From NCBI GenBank assembly GCA_035760865.1, contig DASTSE010000129.1:1-16226 (forward strand): 16,226 nucleotides of DNA, in the 5' to 3' direction. The number at the start of each line of letters is the position of its first letter. Position 1 is the stretch's first letter. The notes under the pieces are model-generated. The model saw only the letters and a program-made list of their open reading frames with translations, made no database searches and was not told where the DNA came from. The position numbers and the translations under genes were made by a program. Positions 8,183 through 15,607 of the stretch are shown here, in pieces. The stretch comes from Dokdonella_A sp035760865 (GTDB lineage Bacteria; Pseudomonadota; Gammaproteobacteria; Xanthomonadales; Rhodanobacteraceae).

Positions 8183-10627
8183 TCAGGGCAATGGCGGATC
8201 GAAGCCGTCGGCGAAGATGAGGTCGACGAACGCGTGCGTCACGCACGCGCTGAACTCGGAGGTGTCGCCCGCGTGCGCGCTGCCGTCGCGCGGCACGGTG
8301 GCGACGGCGGTGATCGCACGCCCGACGAGGTCCTGGCTGCTCGCGATCGCGAGGTCGAACCAGGCCTCGCCGTTGTCGCCATTCGGCGCGCCGCTGATCT
8401 CGATGTCGCCGGCACCGACGACGTCGCGGCCTTCGCCGTGGCCGCTACCGTCGCAGGTCGCGCTCGCATACAGCTCAATACGGTACGCACCGTCGATCGA
8501 GCGCAGCCGCCCGTACGCATGGCCGCTCGCATGGCCGCCGCGCGAGAAGACGAGCTCGGGCGCATTGAGGCCGTGGTTGGGCGCGTCGGACGCCGCCGTC
8601 GCGTCGTTGTCGACCGGGTCGACGCCGAGACTGCCGAGGTCGATGCCGAGTCCATCGTTGTCGTGGATGCGGTTGCCCGCGATCGTGTTGCCGGCGCTGC
8701 CGCTGCCGCTCACGCGCACGCCGGCGCCGCCGTTCCACGCGAGCGTGTCGTCGGTCACCGTGTTGTCGCGCGCGCCGTCGGCGATCGACACGCCGCTGTC
8801 GCCGTTGCCGAGTGCGTCGTAGCCGGGCGCACACGGCGGCATCGCGCAGATCGCGAACGCCTTGAGGCCGATGCGGTTGCCGTCGACGGTGTTGAGGATC
8901 GCGCCGGGGCCGGACAGCGAGACGCCGGTCGTGCCGTTGCCCGATATCACGTTGCCGATGACCTGGTGCAGTCCCGACAGCAGGATCACGCCGATCGCAT
9001 TCGGCCGGGCGACGCCGCCGCTCTTCGTGGTGCCGATGAAATTGCCGACGATGAAATTGGACTGGTCGGCGTCGACGCGCACGCCGGCGAGCGCGCCCGC
9101 GATGACATTGCGCTGGGCGACATCGTCGCCACCGATCGTGCCGTAGACGCGACCGCGCACGTCGATGCCGGCGAACGTGTTCGGCCGCGACGCGGTGCCG
9201 TCGGCTGCGAGACCGATGAAATTGCCCCAGATGCGATGGCCCACGCCGGTGCCGGTATCGGTGTGGTCGATGAAGACGCCGGTGTTGAAGCCGCCGATGG
9301 CGAGCCCGGACACGTCGAGCGTGTCGTCGTCCGTCGCCGGCGTGAAATGCAGGCCGTCCAGGACCGTATGGCCGCTCGCCTCGACGAGCTCGACGCAGAT
9401 CGTCGCGTTGTCGATCAGGCTGCTGCTGTTGGGGTGCGACCCGGCCTGCGTGTAGCCGCGGATGGCGACGCCGTCGCTGATCGCAGGCAGCTCGGTGTTG
9501 ACCGCGATCGTCTGCGGGCAGCTGCCGGGAATGTTGAAGCCGATGATGTTGAACGACGGGTTCGCGTTCGCGTCGAGGATGGCCTGGCGCAGCGAGCCGG
9601 CACCGGCGTCGGCGGTCGTGGTGACGAGCAGGATCGTGCCGCCGGAGCTGTCATTCTCGAACGCGCCGCGGTCGATCTGGCCGCCGACCACGCGTGCGCC
9701 GCCCTCGATGTCGAACGCGGAAGCCGGCAGCGGCAGGCTCAGCGTGCCGCTGTCGCGCGCCGGCGAGCCGAGTTGCAGGTTGTAGTCGGTCGCCGAGACG
9801 AACAGCGGGTCGGTCGACAGGTTGTTGGCTGAGCCGGGAAGGAAGCTGCCGCCGTGCGAGCCGATCGTGTCGTTGAAGGCCCACACCGCTTCGTTCAGCT
9901 CGAGGTCGACGAAACCGGTGCCATTGCCGTACAGGATGTCGTTGTACAACCAGGTGGTGCCGGTCGGGTTGTAGACGGAGACGCCGCTGCGCGCGCAGGC
10001 GGTGACCGTCGTGTTGACGAGGTCGATGCGAAGGTCGTCCCCGCCGATGTTGCCGAGGTCGAGCGCGGCGTCGTAGACCGTTCCGCTCATGCGCGCGAAC
10101 AGGCTGTCGGATATCTCGAACCGGGCATCCGAGCCGCTGTGCAGGGTGAGCGCCACGCTGGCGCCGTCGACGACCCGAACGTGCTGCCAACGCAGGCGCG
10201 CATGGTCGCCGCCGACATCGAAGCCCAGCGGCCTGGCGAGATTCGCGATCGTCAGCGTGCGCACGGTGAGGCGGTCACCGGCATCGACCTTGAGCACCGC
10301 GTAGCCCTGGGCCGCGCCGGCGCCGGCACCGTCGAGCACGCTGCTCGCGGCGTCCTGCGTGATCTGGTTTTCGCAGGTCGCATCGTAGCCGCCGTCGAGC
10401 GTGAGGCCACGCATGCGGAACGGGTAGGACGCGTCGTCGAGCGCGGTATTGGCGAGATGGAAGGTCGTGTTCGCCGCAAGACGAATCGTGTGCGGCCCCG
10501 GCGCGATCTCCTGCAGCGCGAGCGCGCTCGCGAACTGGCTGTCATCCTGTGCGCAGAAGTCGATCGCATGCGCCGTGGGCGGCACGGCGAGCAGGCACAG
10601 CAGGGCGGATCCGCGCATCGTGGTCAT
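8183..10627 (-). CDS. Secreted double beta-helix protein (choice-of-anchor-Q-like domain plus CSLREA-like beta-helix)
   Basis: 814 residues from ATG 10627. The open frame reaches GTG 10633, but AAGGA at 10638-10642 is only 4 bases from that GTG and 10 from the ATG; both starts are possible and differ by two residues. The signal peptide ends near PPTAHA. Domain 1 (about 22-325) is a beta-helix whose end, TDPLFVSATDYNLQLGSPAR, then DIEGGARVVGGQIDRGAFE, matches the end of the choice-of-anchor Q fold as I remember it. Domain 2 (about 330 to the end) is a paralogue of the protein at 6584-8155: LLVTTTADAGAGSLRQAILD, GSCPQTIAV, RGYTQAGSH, NFIGTTKSGGVARPN and RIGLKAFAICAMPPCAP. It ends in GDTSEFS and VDLIFADGFDPPLP. 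It is first in the likely operon with 6584-8155. No enzymatic motif is seen; binding or surface display is a guess. Confidence 0.9.
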   Translation of the reverse strand: MTTMRGSALLCLLAVPPTAHAIDFCAQDDSQFASALALQEIAPGPHTIRLAANTTFHLANTALDDASYPFRMRGLTLDGGYDATCENQITQDAASSVLDGAGAGAAQGYAVLKVDAGDRLTVRTLTIANLARPLGFDVGGDHARLRWQHVRVVDGASVALTLHSGSDARFEISDSLFARMSGTVYDAALDLGNIGGDDLRIDLVNTTVTACARSGVSVYNPTGTTWLYNDILYGNGTGFVDLELNEAVWAFNDTIGSHGGSFLPGSANNLSTDPLFVSATDYNLQLGSPARDSGTLSLPLPASAFDIEGGARVVGGQIDRGAFENDSSGGTILLVTTTADAGAGSLRQAILDANANPSFNIIGFNIPGSCPQTIAVNTELPAISDGVAIRGYTQAGSHPNSSSLIDNATICVELVEASGHTVLDGLHFTPATDDDTLDVSGLAIGGFNTGVFIDHTDTGTGVGHRIWGNFIGLAADGTASRPNTFAGIDVRGRVYGTIGGDDVAQRNVIAGALAGVRVDADQSNFIVGNFIGTTKSGGVARPNAIGVILLSGLHQVIGNVISGNGTTGVSLSGPGAILNTVDGNRIGLKAFAICAMPPCAPGYDALGNGDSGVSIADGARDNTVTDDTLAWNGGAGVRVSGSGSAGNTIAGNRIHDNDGLGIDLGSLGVDPVDNDATAASDAPNHGLNAPELVFSRGGHASGHAYGRLRSIDGAYRIELYASATCDGSGHGEGRDVVGAGDIEISGAPNGDNGEAWFDLAIASSQDLVGRAITAVATVPRDGSAHAGDTSEFSACVTHAFVDLIFADGFDPPLP

Positions 10628-10637
10628 CGGCACTCGT

Positions 10638-10642
10638 TCCTT
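10638..10642 (-). promoter_or_regulatory. Ribosome binding site that decides the start of the double beta-helix gene
   Basis: Minus-strand AAGGA. It lies 10 bases from ATG 10627 and only 4 from the upstream GTG 10633. The ATG is favoured, though the spacing is on the long side; a third in-frame ATG at 10618 would be 19 bases away. Confidence 0.5.
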
Positions 10643-10646
10643 GGGT

Positions 10647-10678
10647 GGTCCCGCGGACGGGCGGACGCCGCGCGGACC
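10647..10678 (-). repeat. Imperfect inverted repeat in the leader of the double beta-helix gene
   Basis: GGTCCCGCG at 10647-10655 pairs with CGCGGACC at 10671-10678, with one bulged base, around a 15-base loop. It ends 4 bases before the Shine-Dalgarno site. It could form an RNA stem near the ribosome binding site, but random GC-rich sequence yields such stems often. Confidence 0.3.
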
Positions 10679-10929
10679 AGCCGGTCGCGGCGCCGTGATC
10701 GCGCCGTCGCTCCGCTGCCCGCCGCAACGACGATTCGCCCTTACGAGGACTGGAACACCTCAGCGCGCGGAGACCGAACAGGGCGCGATCGTGCGCGTCT
10801 TCGCGGGATCTCGCCCCCGTGGGAGCGCGCCCCGTGCGCGGCCGCGGCGTTGAATTGGCCCTTCGTGTGCGATCGCCGGGTGCGCGGTGCCGCTCGGACG
10901 TCAGCGCGTCGATGCTGCGATTCGCCGGG

Positions 10930-13900
10930 TCAGCGCCAGTCGCCCGTCGCGACGAATGCGGCCCAGTAGTACGGGTGGGTCGAGTCGCTGCGCGCACGAC
11001 GCGCGGCGAGGATGTCGCGTTGCGCCGCGGCGAGGGCGGCTGCGGTGTCGAGGCCGCGGTCGAAGCGCGCCGCGTACAGGGCCTGCGTCCATTCCGCGGT
11101 CGCGGCATCGTCGACCGGCCAGAGGCTCGTGAGCACGGTGCGCGCTCCGGCGAGGCGGAATGCGCGCGCGAGCCCGAACAGGCCTTCATAGCGATGCGTG
11201 GACCCGGCTGCGGTCGCGCAGGCCGCGAGCACGGCCCAACGCGTGCGCGAGAGATCGAGCGCGGCGATCTCTTCCATGCCGAGCACGCCGTCGTCGTCGC
11301 TGTCGTGCCCGGCGCCCGGGGCGAGCAGCAACGCGGCTGGAACGAGGGCAGATACACGGTCGTCGAGCGGGGTATCGGCGGCGATCGAGAAGCCGCGCGT
11401 CGCGGCGAGCGCATCCGCGGGCGCGCCGCAGTCGTCGCCGACGCTGATGCCGTGCGTGCCGAAGTGGATCACGTCGGCCCCCGCAGCGGCGGCGCGTACG
11501 CGCGACTCGGTCGCGTCGGCGCCGACGAGCACGGTCGATGCGGCCGCGGCGCCGAAACGCGCATGCCACAGTGCATCCAGCGCGGCGCCTTCACGGCGCG
11601 CGCCGGGCAGTGCCGGCAGCGCGCGCGGGCAACCGCGCGCGTCGACCGGCCCGTGCCCGATGGCCGGATCGGCGACCGCGAGCAGGCGCGGCGCGCCGCT
11701 CGCAGGCGACGATAGCGACAACTCGCGCTCGTGGTTGAGCACGTGCGCGCGGAAGCCGCGATCGGCGAGGTAACCGTCGCCATCCGGCAGCGCCGCCCAC
11801 GGCATGCGGTACAGCGATGCGGCAGTCGGGAGCACGAGCCAGTGGTTGCCGGCGCCGGACTGCACCAGCGGCCGCCACAAGCTCTCGCGCACGACCCGGC
11901 CGCGCTCGCCGACGGTCGCGAGTGCGACGTCGCGATCGGCCATCGCCGCCGTCCACGCGTCGACCGCGCGCGCGACCGGCTCGAGCGAGCCGAAGTCGAC
12001 CGTGCGCACCTTCGCGCGCGGGCCGGGAAGCACGAACGCGTACAACTGCGGCGGGCGTCGTTCGGCTTCGTCCTTCGCGAAGTCGGACGCGGCGCGCAGG
12101 TGCGACGTCGCGAACAGCACCAGTGACGCATCGGCCGGGAGATGACGGCGCACGCGGTCGAACGCGATCGGCACGCTTGCGAGCGACGTGCCCAGCGGCG
12201 TCGCGGTCGCGAGCGCGCGCTCGGCGCGGTCGACGCGTGCCTGCGCTTCGCGCCGGCGCGCTGCGGGCGCGTGCGCGAGTTCGGCCTGGGCGAGCGCGGC
12301 GCTCGTCTCGCGCCATTGCCGCCACAGTGCGGCAAGACGCGGGTCGGTCGTCGCGCGTGCGGCGGCGAGCCGTTGTGCGCGGATCGCGGTGACCTGGTCG
12401 CGTGCGGCCATGCCGAGTTCCCATGCGCGCTCGAGCTGCGAGGGCGTGCCGCCGGCGACCGCGATCGAGACCACCAGGTCCATCGTCGGGCGCTGGTATT
12501 CCTGCAGGTTCACCGCCTGGCGCTCGCCGAGATGGCTCGCCGCTAGGCGCAATGCCGACTGGCGCAGGTGTTCGGCCTCGACGGCGACGTCGAATGCTTC
12601 GTCCATGCGCCGCTGCCCCCAAAGGCTCGCGGCGAGCCCCATGTGCGAGAACAGCGTGCTCGATTCGCTGCCTGCATCGACGTGCCGCTGGCGCTCTACG
12701 AGTTCGCGGAACGCGCCTTCCGCCTGCGCGTAGCGACCTTGCCAGACGTCGATCATCGCGCCGTTGCCGAGCGGCAGGTAGTCGGCCGGGTCGCTGCTGT
12801 CGCGCGCGCGCGCGATGTTCACCGCACGCCGGTACAGCGCGTTCGCCGCATCGTAGTGGCCCAGGTTGGCGTGCGCATTGGCGTTGTTGTTGAGCACCTG
12901 CGCGAGCTGCGGCGACTGCGCGCCGTAGGCCTGTTCGAACAGCGGCACGGCTTCGGCGTAGAGCTCGAGCGCGCGTTCGTTGTGGCCGCGGTCGCGTTCG
13001 AGATTGGCGAGCCCGTGCAGGATCGCCGGACGCGTGCGCCGCAGCGGGTCGGGCCCGAGCCGGTCGGCCGCGAGCGCGCGCTCGTAGACCGGCGCGGCGC
13101 GCTCGCTGTCGCCGGAGATCTTCAGTGTCTGGCCGAGTGCGAGCAGGGTGTCCGCGATCGCGCGCTGGTCCGGTTCGGCGAGCGCACGCCGGATCGCGAG
13201 CGACTGCTCGAGCGAATCGATCGCCGCGCCGTGGTCGCCCGCCTCGCGCTGCGCGCGTGCGGCGACGCCGAGCGCGACCGCGAGCTCGCGGCTGTGTTCG
13301 CCCTTCGCGTGCGCGAGCGCGAGCGCTTCGCGCGTCGGCACCAGCGCATCGCTGCCGCGCCGCTGCCGCGTGAGCGCGAGCGCGCGGTTCTCGAGCGCGA
13401 GCAGGAGGGTCGCGTCGTCGTGCGCGGCACGCGCGGTCGCGATCGCACGGTCGGACGCTTCGAGCGCGGCCGCCGCGTCGGCGCGCAGGTTGTGCAGGGT
13501 CGCGAGCTGGTTGGCGATGCGCGCGCGCAGCCCGGCGGGCCATGCGAGCGCATCTGCTCGCGCATCGAGTGCGCGCGTCGCCGCGAGCGCGTCGTCGAGC
13601 CGGTTCGCCTGCTGCGCGTGGCGTGCCTGCTGCAGTTTCACCGCCGCGACGGATGCCGCGTCGGCGCCGTCCGCTTGCGTGCGCAGCGCGACTTCGCGTG
13701 CGAGCCATTGCTCGAGTCCGGGCGTGTCGGGGCGCTCGCAATCGAGGGCGACGCGCGCACCAACGGCGAGCGCGTCGGCGAGCGCGCCGTCGGCAACCGT
13801 GCCGTCGGCAACCGTGCCGTCGGCGCGGGCGGCCTCGACCGCGGCGAATTCGTCCGCTGCGGCACGCTGCGCTGCGTTGCAGGCGCCCTGTTCGAGCAGG

Positions 13901-13995
13901 TCCACGGCGCGATCTGCGGCCACCGCGTGCGCGGCGGCGAAAAGCAACGCACAGGGCAATGCCCTTGGCGCACGAATTTTCCGCCGGCTGTGCAT
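10930..13995 (-). CDS. Exported TPR-CHAT protein (caspase-like protease)
   Basis: 1021 residues. The signal peptide is about 1-26: basic MHSRRKIRAPR, hydrophobic ALPCALLFAAAHAVA, cleavage at AVA-AD. The Cys in the core lacks a proper lipobox. Residues about 120-480 are helical TPR repeats (for example at 160-190, 240-270, 280-310, 325-355 and 365-395). An alpha-helical linker (about 520-600) precedes the CHAT domain (about 690-1020). CHAT hallmarks are VIHFGTHG with catalytic His848, VLAACATAAG with catalytic Cys926, and LTSLWPVDD at 955-963, so the dyad is intact. DSDDDGVLGMEE at 898-909 fits a 12-residue EF-hand loop. CHAT proteins are clan CD cysteine peptidases; cytosolic TPR-CHAT relatives activate gasdermins or act with type III-E CRISPR effectors, but neither partner is present here. 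Export suggests a periplasmic role. The gene follows the kinase gene by 43 bases, with GGAGG at 14002-14006, 6 bases before ATG 13995. The substrate is unknown. Confidence 0.93.
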   Translation of the reverse strand: MHSRRKIRAPRALPCALLFAAAHAVAADRAVDLLEQGACNAAQRAAADEFAAVEAARADGTVADGTVADGALADALAVGARVALDCERPDTPGLEQWLAREVALRTQADGADAASVAAVKLQQARHAQQANRLDDALAATRALDARADALAWPAGLRARIANQLATLHNLRADAAAALEASDRAIATARAAHDDATLLLALENRALALTRQRRGSDALVPTREALALAHAKGEHSRELAVALGVAARAQREAGDHGAAIDSLEQSLAIRRALAEPDQRAIADTLLALGQTLKISGDSERAAPVYERALAADRLGPDPLRRTRPAILHGLANLERDRGHNERALELYAEAVPLFEQAYGAQSPQLAQVLNNNANAHANLGHYDAANALYRRAVNIARARDSSDPADYLPLGNGAMIDVWQGRYAQAEGAFRELVERQRHVDAGSESSTLFSHMGLAASLWGQRRMDEAFDVAVEAEHLRQSALRLAASHLGERQAVNLQEYQRPTMDLVVSIAVAGGTPSQLERAWELGMAARDQVTAIRAQRLAAARATTDPRLAALWRQWRETSAALAQAELAHAPAARRREAQARVDRAERALATATPLGTSLASVPIAFDRVRRHLPADASLVLFATSHLRAASDFAKDEAERRPPQLYAFVLPGPRAKVRTVDFGSLEPVARAVDAWTAAMADRDVALATVGERGRVVRESLWRPLVQSGAGNHWLVLPTAASLYRMPWAALPDGDGYLADRGFRAHVLNHERELSLSSPASGAPRLLAVADPAIGHGPVDARGCPRALPALPGARREGAALDALWHARFGAAAASTVLVGADATESRVRAAAAGADVIHFGTHGISVGDDCGAPADALAATRGFSIAADTPLDDRVSALVPAALLLAPGAGHDSDDDGVLGMEEIAALDLSRTRWAVLAACATAAGSTHRYEGLFGLARAFRLAGARTVLTSLWPVDDAATAEWTQALYAARFDRGLDTAAALAAAQRDILAARRARSDSTHPYYWAAFVATGDWR
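13786..13824 (-). repeat. 15-base tandem repeat within the TPR-CHAT gene
   Basis: The plus-strand unit GCCGTCGGCAACCGT occurs at 13786-13800 and 13801-13815, followed by the first nine bases of a third copy. It encodes the repeated peptide DGTVADGTVADG at about residues 59-70, between the signal peptide and the first helical repeats. The unit is a multiple of three, so slippage would change length without breaking the frame. Confidence 0.9.
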
Positions 13996-14013
13996 CGACC
14001 GCCTCCGGCGAGG

Positions 14014-14042
14014 ATTCTAGCCGGCGACGTCGCCGCCGTCAG
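14014..14042 (-). promoter_or_regulatory. Candidate sigma-70 promoter with palindromic spacer, upstream of the TPR-CHAT gene
   Basis: Read on the minus strand: -35 CTGACG (14037-14042, four of six matches), a 17-base spacer, and -10 TAGAAT (14014-14019, five of six). The spacer contains the perfect 14-base palindrome CGGCGACGTCGCCG (14022-14035), a possible operator. Transcription would start near 14007, just ahead of GGAGG (14002-14006) and ATG 13995. The -35 overlaps the kinase stop codon. It would let the protease be made separately from the sigma/kinase pair. Confidence 0.5.
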
Positions 14043-15607
14043 CGGCGGTCGGGTTCGCCGAAATGCCAGGCGCGCACGCGCACGCGGCGCGCATCGGCGA
14101 GTTCGGCTTCGAACTCGTGCAGCAGCGCACTGAGCCGTGCGCCGCGCACCTGCGCGACCGCGGGCGGATTCGCGACGGTGCGTGCGACGCCGCGTTCGAC
14201 CGTCGCATCCGGCAACGCGACGAGGCGTTGCTCCAGCCGCACGAGCGGCGTGCGCGCGAGCAGCACGAGGAACTCGTCGCGACCGCCCGTCGAGGAAACC
14301 TCCCACGACAGGCTGCGCGCGCCCTGCGTTCCGGGAAGCAGCACGTCGCCGGCCGGGACGGGGTTCGCCCGATCGAGGCCGGCGAGCGGGAACAGCACGT
14401 GGAACTCGCCGTGCGCGTCCTCGTTGAGGACGTAGACCCAGGTCCGGCTGCGGCTCGCGAGCCTGAGGTCGAGGCGGTCGCCTGCGTGCAGGATCGCGCC
14501 GTCCTGCAAGGCCTCGCTGCGGCCGTCGGCGACGCGCCGCACCAGTTCGACCTGCGGCGCCCATGCCGGCGTGAGCCAACGCACTGCCGCGATCGCGATG
14601 GCCGCCGCGGCGATCGCGGCGATCGCGGCGAACAGGCCGACGCGATGTCGCGGTCGCGCCGCTCCGGTCGTCGTCGGATCGCCGAGCGCAGCGCGCAGCG
14701 CCGCCGCGAACGCCTGCGCGGTCGCCGGTCGCTCGCGCGGGTCGCGCGCGAGCGCGCGCACGACGACGGCGGCGACGCCGGTATCGCTGTCCGCGAGTGC
14801 AGCGTGCGCGACGCCGTCGCGCGGATACGCGCCGGTGAGCACGAAGTGCAGCAGCACGCCGAGCGCATAGAGGTCGTCCGCGGCCGCGCGCGGCGCGCCG
14901 TCGCGCGATTGCGGCGAGAGATAGGCCGGCGTCGCCTGCGTGCGCAGCGACGCGTTGAGCGTGTCCGGCGTGCCGGCCGCACCGAGGTCGGCGAGCACGA
15001 CGCGGCCGCCGCGCTCGCGCAGCACGTTGCTCGCCTTGACGTCGCCGTGCACGAGGCCGGCAGCGTGGATCGCCGCAAGCGCCGCACACAGTTCCAAGCC
15101 GACGTGCGCGGCTTCGCGATCCGCGAGCGGGCCTTCGTCTTCGACGATCGCATCGAGCGTGCGGCCCTCGATCCATTCGGCCCAGATGCCGGGACGGCCG
15201 TCGTGCACGGCCGCGCCGTACACGCGCAGCACGTTGCGCTGGCTGATGCGCGCGAGCAGGCGCCCCTCGCGCAGGAATTCGTCGCCGCGCAGGCCCGCTG
15301 CCGCGGCTTCGGGGCGCAGCAGCTTGAGCGCGACCGGCGTCGCGAGGCCCGCGTCCCATGCGCGGTAGACCTCCGCGCTCGCGCCGCTGCCGATCTTTTC
15401 CAGCACCGCGAGCGGCCCCCATGAGAACGACGGCCGCGTGCCGGGCGCGCCCGACGCGCCGATGCGGCGATACGCGCTGCGCACCTGGTCGAGCGTGTGC
15501 AATGCGTCGAGCAGCCCTGCGTCGTCCGTGCCCGCATGCGTCCAGTCGATCGGCTTGCCGTCGACGAGGCGGTCGACCAGGCCCGGCGCCTCCCGCGATG
15601 CGTTCAT
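14039..15607 (-). CDS. Transmembrane Ser/Thr protein kinase with C-terminal DUF4384 domain
   Basis: 522 residues. A short N-terminal helical extension (1-60) precedes a Hanks-type kinase domain (about 64-308): Gly-rich loop GSGASAEV at 73-80, Lys95 in VALK, probable helix-C Glu114, catalytic loop HGDVKASN at 187-194 with Asp189, Lys191 and Asn194, metal-binding DLG at 207-209, and SPQ at 231-233 in the place of APE. The HRD arginine is Gly188, so this is a non-RD kinase, and DFG reads DLG. A hydrophobic helix at about 323-345 is the membrane segment. The rest should lie in the periplasm and carries a DUF4384-like domain at about 370-460 (GDRLDLRL, WVYVLNEDAHGEFHVLFP, then NPVPAGDVLLPG). The start ATG overlaps the TGA of the sigma gene in ATGA, so they are translationally coupled. 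Family precedent (EcfK/PknS, EcfP/PknT) makes the adjacent sigma factor the likeliest substrate. Phosphorylation is inferred, not shown. Confidence 0.94.
   Translation of the reverse strand: MNASREAPGLVDRLVDGKPIDWTHAGTDDAGLLDALHTLDQVRSAYRRIGASGAPGTRPSFSWGPLAVLEKIGSGASAEVYRAWDAGLATPVALKLLRPEAAAAGLRGDEFLREGRLLARISQRNVLRVYGAAVHDGRPGIWAEWIEGRTLDAIVEDEGPLADREAAHVGLELCAALAAIHAAGLVHGDVKASNVLRERGGRVVLADLGAAGTPDTLNASLRTQATPAYLSPQSRDGAPRAAADDLYALGVLLHFVLTGAYPRDGVAHAALADSDTGVAAVVVRALARDPRERPATAQAFAAALRAALGDPTTTGAARPRHRVGLFAAIAAIAAAAIAIAAVRWLTPAWAPQVELVRRVADGRSEALQDGAILHAGDRLDLRLASRSRTWVYVLNEDAHGEFHVLFPLAGLDRANPVPAGDVLLPGTQGARSLSWEVSSTGGRDEFLVLLARTPLVRLEQRLVALPDATVERGVARTVANPPAVAQVRGARLSALLHEFEAELADARRVRVRAWHFGEPDRR

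Larger units (their letters stand above)
10628..10929. other. Non-coding gap of about 300 bases upstream of the double beta-helix gene
   Basis: Both flanking genes are on the minus strand, so this gap holds the end of the protease transcript and the leader of the beta-helix pair. TA steps are nearly absent and no TATAAT-like -10 is visible in either direction. I found no GGAACT-type ECF -35 and no hairpin with a U-tract. The open frames here are Arg-rich shadows. The only structures I can point to are the Shine-Dalgarno AAGGA at 10638-10642 and the inverted repeat listed separately. Confidence 0.6.

Noticed and set aside
11591..13741. 716-codon minus-strand open frame inside the TPR-CHAT gene
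   Set aside because: Extremely Arg-rich, in another frame of the same strand; the TPR-CHAT frame has clear motifs throughout.
13940..13990. TPR-CHAT protein as a lipoprotein (Cys15 in the signal peptide)
   Set aside because: The residues before Cys15 are A-L-P, with Pro at -1, which does not fit a lipobox; ordinary signal peptidase cleavage at AVA fits better.
10930..13995. Gasdermin-linked or type III-E CRISPR-linked TPR-CHAT defence system
   Set aside because: No gasdermin-like gene, Cas protein or CRISPR array is in the window, and the protein has an export signal, unlike those cytosolic proteases.
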